Source of the DNA: Pullilachnospira_A gallistercoris
GTDB taxonomy: Bacteria; Bacillota; Clostridia; Lachnospirales; Lachnospiraceae
Assembly: GCA_018712125.1 (NCBI GenBank)
Contig: DVHM01000116.1
Span: forward strand, 1-15,769
Length of the DNA stretch: 15,769 nt
Direction of reading: 5' to 3'
In this document: positions 11,407 through 15,769 of the stretch, piece after piece
Layout: each line of letters starts with the position of its first letter
Position numbering within the stretch: the first letter of the stretch is position 1
Notes under the pieces: model-generated
Databases searched by the model: none
Seen by the model: only the letters and a program-made list of their open reading frames with translations
Told to the model about the DNA's origin: nothing
Position numbers and translations under genes: made by a program

Positions 11407-13839
11407 ATGTTCAAAAGACCGATACAGAAAACAGAAGACGAGGAACCGATCAGGAGAGTGCCTGCTACAAGGTACTCTCCTGATTACAAAGAGGGACTAA
11501 GCCCGGAGCAGGTACGGGAACATCAGGAGCAGGGATGGAGCAACCGGGCGGTGGAGGCTCCTTCCAAGACTACGAGGGACATCATCCGGGAAAATGTGTT
11601 TACCTATTTCAACCTGATTTTTGCCATACTCGGCATTCTGCTGTGCGTGGTGGGTTCCTTCCGGGATCTGACTTTCCTGCCGGTCATCATTTTCAATACG
11701 CTGATTGGTATCGTCCAGGAGATCAGGGCCAAGCAGGTGCTGGATAAGCTGACTATGCTCAACGCACCGAAGGCTACCGTGGTCCGGGGCGGTAAGAAGG
11801 CCGTGGTCAACGCGGAGGATCTGGTGCTGGACGACATTGTGATTTTTTCGGCGGGAAACCAGGTCTGTGCCGACGCTGTGGTCTGTGCCGGGGAGGTGCA
11901 GGTCAACGAGTCCCTGCTGACCGGCGAGGCGGACGAGATCGCCAAGGAAAAAGGCGCGAAGCTGATGTCGGGAAGTTTCATCGTATCCGGCCAGTGTTAT
12001 GCCCGCCTGGAAAAGGTAGGGGAGGATTCCTACATTTCCAAACTGACCCTGGAGGCAAAGGCCATGCAGGAAGGGGAGCAGTCGGAGATGATCCGTTCTC
12101 TGGACCGGCTAGTAAAGGGTGTCGGCATCGCGATTATCCCTATCGGCATTATCCTGTTCTGTCAGTCTTACTTTGTCCATGACGAAGGCTTTCGCTCCAG
12201 TGTGACGTCCATGGTGGCGGCGGTTATCGGCATGATCCCCGAGGGGCTTTATCTGCTGGCCAGCGTGGCTCTTGCCATGAGCGCGGCCCGGCTTGCCATG
12301 AAAAAGGTTCTGCTTCATGATATGAAGTGTATCGAGACATTGGCCCGGGTGGATGTGCTGTGCGTGGACAAGACGGGAACCATCACGGAGAACGCCATGA
12401 AGGTGCAGGGCGTGAAGGAGACGGCGGAGTACGATCCGGCATCCATGCCGCCCCTGGAGGTGCTGATCGGCGATTTCGCCGCGGCCATGAACAGCGACAA
12501 TGCCACGATGGCGGCGGTCAAGGAGGAGTTTACCAGGACTTCCGGTCGCAGGGCGGTGTCGGTGACAGGATTTTCCTCGGTAACCAAGTACAGCAGCGTT
12601 ACCTTTGGAGACGGGGCTTATGTGATGGGAGCGCCGGAGTTTGTTTTGCTGGAAAAATTTGACAGCTACGCGGCGCAGATTTCTGCCTACGCCTCCACCG
12701 GGGCGCGGGTGCTTGCCTTCGGAACTTATGACGGAGCAGTAGACGGCAAACCGCTCGCCCACGGCATCCGGCCGCTGGGATTTCTGCTTCTGGCCAATCC
12801 GATCCGCAAGACCGCGCCGGAGACCTTCGCCTACTTTGCTAAACAGGGCGTGGAGGTCAAAGTTATCTCCGGGGATAATCCGGTAACGGTTTCCAACGTG
12901 GCCCGGGAAGCCGGAATCGATCATGCGGAAGCGTATGTGGACGCCTCGCAACTGAGGTCCGATGAGGAGCTGCGGGAGGCTGTGCTGCACAACACGGTAT
13001 TTGGCCGGGTTACGCCGGATCAGAAGCGTAAGTTTGTCCAGGCGCTGAAGGAAGCGGGACACACTGTTGCCATGACCGGGGATGGTGTCAACGATGTGCT
13101 GGCCCTGAAGGACGCGGACTGCAGTATCGCCATGGCTTCCGGGAGCGACGCGGCCGCCCAGGCTGCCCAGCTGGTGCTGCTGGAGTCGGATTTCTCCTGC
13201 ATGCCTCAGGTGGTGCTGGAGGGACGGCGGGTGGTAAATAATATTCAGCGTTCCGCCACCCTGTTCCTGGTAAAGAACATTTTTTCCCTGCTTTTGAGCA
13301 TGGCTTCGCTGATCTTCAGCTTTTCCTATCCGCTGGAGCCATCTCAGATTTCGCTGATCAGCTTCTTTGCCATCGGCGCGCCCGCCTTCTTCCTGGCGCT
13401 GGAACCCAATAAGAACAGGATCAAGAGTCACTTCCTGACCAATGTGTTCCTGAAGGCTCTGCCCGCGGCGGTAACCGACGCTCTGGCGGTGGCAGCTCTG
13501 GTGGTGTTCGGCCGGACCTTCGGCGTGGATCCAACAGATATTTCCACGGGAGCTACGATGCTGCTGGCGATTGTCGGCTTCATGATTCTCTACAAGATCA
13601 GCGCGCCGCTAAACCGGTTGCGGGCGGCGATTCTGATCGGATGTATGGTCGGAATGGTATTCTGCAGTATCTTCCTGAATGACCTGTTCGGCCTGACCGG
13701 TATGACCACCGAGTGCGTGATGCTGTTTGTGGTGTTTGCCATCGCTACAGAGCCTGTGCTGCGGTACCTGACCATACTGGTGGAGCGTCTGCGGAACTGG
13801 TATCTGAAGATGAGAGGCCGGGAGGCGGAGATTGAGTGA
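11407..13839 (+). CDS. Cation-transporting P-type ATPase (Exp7/CtpE-like)
   Basis: The 810-residue protein has all parts of a P-type ion pump: an N-terminal cytoplasmic segment, a first membrane pair (about 65-105), an actuator domain with LLTGEAD (T172), a membrane pair with the ion-binding MIPEGL motif, phosphorylation site DKTGT (D321), nucleotide-binding domain, hinge motif GDGVND (558-563) and about six C-terminal helices. It couples ATP hydrolysis to cation movement across the cytoplasmic membrane. There is no heavy-metal CPC motif or metal-binding domain. The PEGL motif, short N-terminus and length resemble the Exp7/CtpE group, some members of which are linked to calcium; ion choice is inferred. 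ATG 11407 is chosen because AGGAAG lies ten bases before it and an upstream TTG at 11368 would precede the predicted transcription start. The actuator loop reads TGEA rather than TGES but keeps the catalytic glutamate. Confidence 0.93.
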   Translation: MFKRPIQKTEDEEPIRRVPATRYSPDYKEGLSPEQVREHQEQGWSNRAVEAPSKTTRDIIRENVFTYFNLIFAILGILLCVVGSFRDLTFLPVIIFNTLIGIVQEIRAKQVLDKLTMLNAPKATVVRGGKKAVVNAEDLVLDDIVIFSAGNQVCADAVVCAGEVQVNESLLTGEADEIAKEKGAKLMSGSFIVSGQCYARLEKVGEDSYISKLTLEAKAMQEGEQSEMIRSLDRLVKGVGIAIIPIGIILFCQSYFVHDEGFRSSVTSMVAAVIGMIPEGLYLLASVALAMSAARLAMKKVLLHDMKCIETLARVDVLCVDKTGTITENAMKVQGVKETAEYDPASMPPLEVLIGDFAAAMNSDNATMAAVKEEFTRTSGRRAVSVTGFSSVTKYSSVTFGDGAYVMGAPEFVLLEKFDSYAAQISAYASTGARVLAFGTYDGAVDGKPLAHGIRPLGFLLLANPIRKTAPETFAYFAKQGVEVKVISGDNPVTVSNVAREAGIDHAEAYVDASQLRSDEELREAVLHNTVFGRVTPDQKRKFVQALKEAGHTVAMTGDGVNDVLALKDADCSIAMASGSDAAAQAAQLVLLESDFSCMPQVVLEGRRVVNNIQRSATLFLVKNIFSLLLSMASLIFSFSYPLEPSQISLISFFAIGAPAFFLALEPNKNRIKSHFLTNVFLKALPAAVTDALAVAALVVFGRTFGVDPTDISTGATMLLAIVGFMILYKISAPLNRLRAAILIGCMVGMVFCSIFLNDLFGLTGMTTECVMLFVVFAIATEPVLRYLTILVERLRNWYLKMRGREAEIE

Positions 13840-13898
13840 ACAGAGCAGGCGAGGACGTCTGTTTTGCAATAAATGAAAAAATATGGAGGGTTTTTACA

Positions 13899-14732
13899 AT
13901 GAAACACGAGATGGTGACAAGGGTGGAGGATATCACTTTTCGTTATTCCCACCACCGGGAGGCGGTAAAGGAGCTGGTATCCATCTTCTGGGAGAAGGAG
14001 GGAGTTATCGCGCTGGTATTTGGCGGCTCCGTGGCGAAGCATATGGAGCGGCCCGATTCCGATATTGACGCCATGGTGGTGGTAACCGACGACTTTTACG
14101 CGAAGGCGAAAGAAGAAAACTGCACGGCGGGGATGATCCCCATGGGGGACTGCGCCTATCCGGGCGGCTACTTCGACTACAAATATATGACAAAGGATTT
14201 CATCCGTGACGCGGCCGAGAAAGCCAGCGAACCCACCCGCAATTCCTTTATCGGATCCCATGTGATGTTCTCCGCGGATCCGGAGGTCACGGAACTGGTA
14301 TCAAAGATCCCGGTATTCCAGGAGCGGGAGTACGAGGACAAGATGCTCTCCTTCTTCAGTGATTTGCAGCTCAACTATCAGTATTTCTGGAAAATCTGCA
14401 GACCGGAGGGCTATATGAAGATCCGGACAGCCTCGGAGATCGTCTACAGCCTGTACCGCATGGTGCTGCAGGAGAACCGGATTCTGTTCCCCTGTAACCG
14501 CCGTCTGGAGGAGTTTGTGAAAAACGCGCCCGACCAGCCGGAACACATGGTGGAATACTGCGAGGAATTCTGCCGCACACTGGAGGATGAGGCGGTAGAC
14601 AAGGCGGTGGAAGCCTGGATGAACTGGACAAAATATGACTATCCGAAGGATACGGCCGTCTGCCAGAGCCGTTACTGCGCGGACTTCGAACAGTGGTGGA
14701 GAGAGCCGAGACCGCTGATCGCGGAGTGGTAG
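13899..14732 (+). CDS. Nucleotidyltransferase-fold protein (Pol beta-like), unknown substrate
   Basis: The 277-residue protein carries the nucleotidyltransferase pattern: GGS at residues 42-44, then DSDID with the metal-binding pair D55 and D57. That is the GG[ST]...DxD motif used to transfer a nucleotide to a small molecule, RNA or protein. The C-terminal half is mostly helical with many aromatic residues (QLNYQYFWKIC, EAWMNWTKYDY), similar in style to aminoglycoside-nucleotidyltransferase-like proteins of Firmicutes, but I cannot name a substrate. ATG 13899 is chosen because TGGAGGG (13884-13890) is eight bases upstream; in-frame starts as far back as 13836 lack a suitable site and overlap the preceding gene. 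It follows the P-type ATPase by 59 bases with no visible terminator, so they may be co-transcribed. Confidence 0.85.
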   Translation: MKHEMVTRVEDITFRYSHHREAVKELVSIFWEKEGVIALVFGGSVAKHMERPDSDIDAMVVVTDDFYAKAKEENCTAGMIPMGDCAYPGGYFDYKYMTKDFIRDAAEKASEPTRNSFIGSHVMFSADPEVTELVSKIPVFQEREYEDKMLSFFSDLQLNYQYFWKICRPEGYMKIRTASEIVYSLYRMVLQENRILFPCNRRLEEFVKNAPDQPEHMVEYCEEFCRTLEDEAVDKAVEAWMNWTKYDYPKDTAVCQSRYCADFEQWWREPRPLIAEW

Positions 14733-14775
14733 GAGGAATGCTCAATTGGGAAAAGTGTCTTGCATGGAGGAAAAA

Positions 14776-14814
14776 CTTCGGCTAATATATAATTAGAATA
14801 AAAATTAGCCGAAG
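14776..14814 (+). promoter_or_regulatory. Inverted repeat enclosing the -10 element, candidate operator
   Basis: CTTCGGCTAAT (14776-14786) and ATTAGCCGAAG (14804-14814) are perfect 11-base arms 17 bases apart. A consensus TATAAT (14788-14793) lies between them. The predicted transcript would start near 14800, so the left arm would not be in the RNA; this favours a DNA operator. The right arm also overlaps the AAGGAGG ribosome binding site. The bases 17 upstream of TATAAT (TGGAGG) are a poor -35. Confidence 0.65.
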
Positions 14815-14823
14815 GAGGTCGCC

Positions 14824-15769
14824 ATGGATTATATTACAAGAAATCTGGAAACAGTGGTTGAACAGGTAACAAAAGAATATCCGGTCGTACTGGTAACCGG
14901 ACCGCGACAGGTGGGAAAGACGACGATGCTTCGGAAACTGATGGAGGGTACAGACCGGGGCTATGTATCGCTGGATGATCTCAACGAGCGGAGCATGGCA
15001 AAAAATGACCCGGAACTTTTTCTGCAGATACATCAACCTCCGATTTTGATTGATGAAGTGCAGTACGCGCCGGAGCTCTTTACTTACATCAAAGTATATG
15101 TGGACGAACATCGCGAGCCGGGAGCTTTCTGGCTGACGGGGTCTCAGGTTTTCAAATTGATGCGTGGTGTGCGGGAATCATTGGCCGGACGTGTGGCAGT
15201 TCTGTCGATGACGACGCTTTCCCAGGCGGAGATTTGCGGAGGGGATATGGAACCGTTCCAGATTGACCTTTCTGCTTTATCTGCAAGGGAAAAGCAGCGG
15301 GAAAAAATGAGTGCAAAAGACATTTATGAGAGGATTTTTCACGGTTCTATGCCTGCGATTGTCAGTGGAGCCGTCAGCGGCAGTCAGATTTTTTACAGCA
15401 GTTATCTGAGTACGTATATTGAGCGGGATGTGAGAGATCTGTCCGAGGCAATCGACGCACTGAAATTTTTGCGTTTTATGACGGCGACAGCGGCAAGATG
15501 TGGTCAGATGCTGAATATATTGGAGATTGCCAGGGACGCGGATATCAATCAAACCCAGGCGAAGGACTGGCTGGGTATTCTGGAGACGCTGGGAATCATT
15601 TTTTATCTGCGCCCTTATTCCAATAACCTGTTGAAGCGGCTGGTAAAAACACCGAAGCTTTATTTCTATGATACCGGTCTGGTATGTTATCTGACGAAGT
15701 GGAGCAGCGCGGAAACGCTGGAGAGCGGGGCTATGAATGGCGCGATACTGGAAAATTATGTGGTGTCCG
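14824..15769 (+). CDS. AAA_14/DUF4143-family ATPase, 3' end missing
   Basis: The frame is open to the end of the window (315 codons); family members are commonly about 400 residues, so roughly a quarter is missing. It starts at ATG 14824, five bases after AAGGAGG. Walker A is TGPRQVGKTT (25-34), Walker B is PILIDEVQ with D77-E78, and a sensor-like LTGSQ follows. The C-terminal part shows the DUF4143 pattern, including YIERDVRDL, a helix-turn-helix-like stretch around the MLNILEIARD segment and LYFYDTGLVCYL. These P-loop proteins are widespread, often in several copies in gut Firmicutes and Bacteroidetes, and have no settled function. The inverted repeat around its -10 suggests tight repression, possibly by its own product. 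It seems to be a separate transcription unit. Confidence 0.92.
   Translation, partial: MDYITRNLETVVEQVTKEYPVVLVTGPRQVGKTTMLRKLMEGTDRGYVSLDDLNERSMAKNDPELFLQIHQPPILIDEVQYAPELFTYIKVYVDEHREPGAFWLTGSQVFKLMRGVRESLAGRVAVLSMTTLSQAEICGGDMEPFQIDLSALSAREKQREKMSAKDIYERIFHGSMPAIVSGAVSGSQIFYSSYLSTYIERDVRDLSEAIDALKFLRFMTATAARCGQMLNILEIARDADINQTQAKDWLGILETLGIIFYLRPYSNNLLKRLVKTPKLYFYDTGLVCYLTKWSSAETLESGAMNGAILENYVVS

Noticed and set aside
12109..13431. A 440-codon open frame on the minus strand opposite the P-type ATPase gene
   Set aside because: It covers the conserved DKTGT and GDGVND coding regions of the pump, and its translation is His/Arg/Gly-rich with no recognisable motif.
14776..14814. The inverted repeat before the AAA_14 gene as an RNA hairpin or riboswitch
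   Set aside because: The consensus TATAAT lies between the arms, so the expected transcript lacks the left arm. An upstream promoter reading through could still make the hairpin, so this is not excluded.

Overview
The window looks like chromosomal DNA of a moderately GC-rich Gram-positive anaerobe, most likely a Lachnospiraceae-type Clostridia member. The reasons are strong GGAGG-type ribosome binding sites, tight same-strand operons, sigma-A-like promoters, Gram-positive lipoproteins, a BceRS-BceAB-type module and a VanY-type carboxypeptidase. The taxonomic placement is inference. All eleven complete genes and both edge-truncated genes lie on the + strand. No RNA gene, insertion sequence or CRISPR array was seen, and no gap between genes exceeds about 210 bases.

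Positions 1-4542 hold a cell-envelope stress region. It starts with the 3' part of a HAMP-type sensor histidine kinase (its regulator is probably just upstream), overlapped by a membrane-anchored protein of unknown function, then a VanY-like D,D-carboxypeptidase. A promoter over the VanY stop codon precedes a response regulator and an intramembrane-sensing histidine kinase of the BceRS class, joined by an ATGA overlap. Two hairpin terminators follow.

Positions 4563-7719 hold the partner transporter. A perfect inverted repeat of the BceR type (TTACA-N4-TGTAA core) lies before a weak promoter, then overlapping genes for a BceA-like ATPase and a BceB-like permease with a large extracellular domain. 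Together this is a peptide-antibiotic sensing and detoxification module.

Positions 7735-10633 hold the least familiar part: two paralogous lipoproteins on either side of a membrane-bound XRE-type regulator. The first lipoprotein has its own strong promoter, a 17-bp palindrome against its -35 element and a strong terminator. The second is in an operon with the regulator. The duplication extends past the stop codons. The function is unknown.

Positions 10650-14732 carry a flavodoxin-domain protein, a P-type cation ATPase resembling the Exp7/CtpE type, and a nucleotidyltransferase-fold protein. The window ends inside an AAA_14/DUF4143 ATPase whose -10 element is enclosed by an 11-bp perfect inverted repeat.
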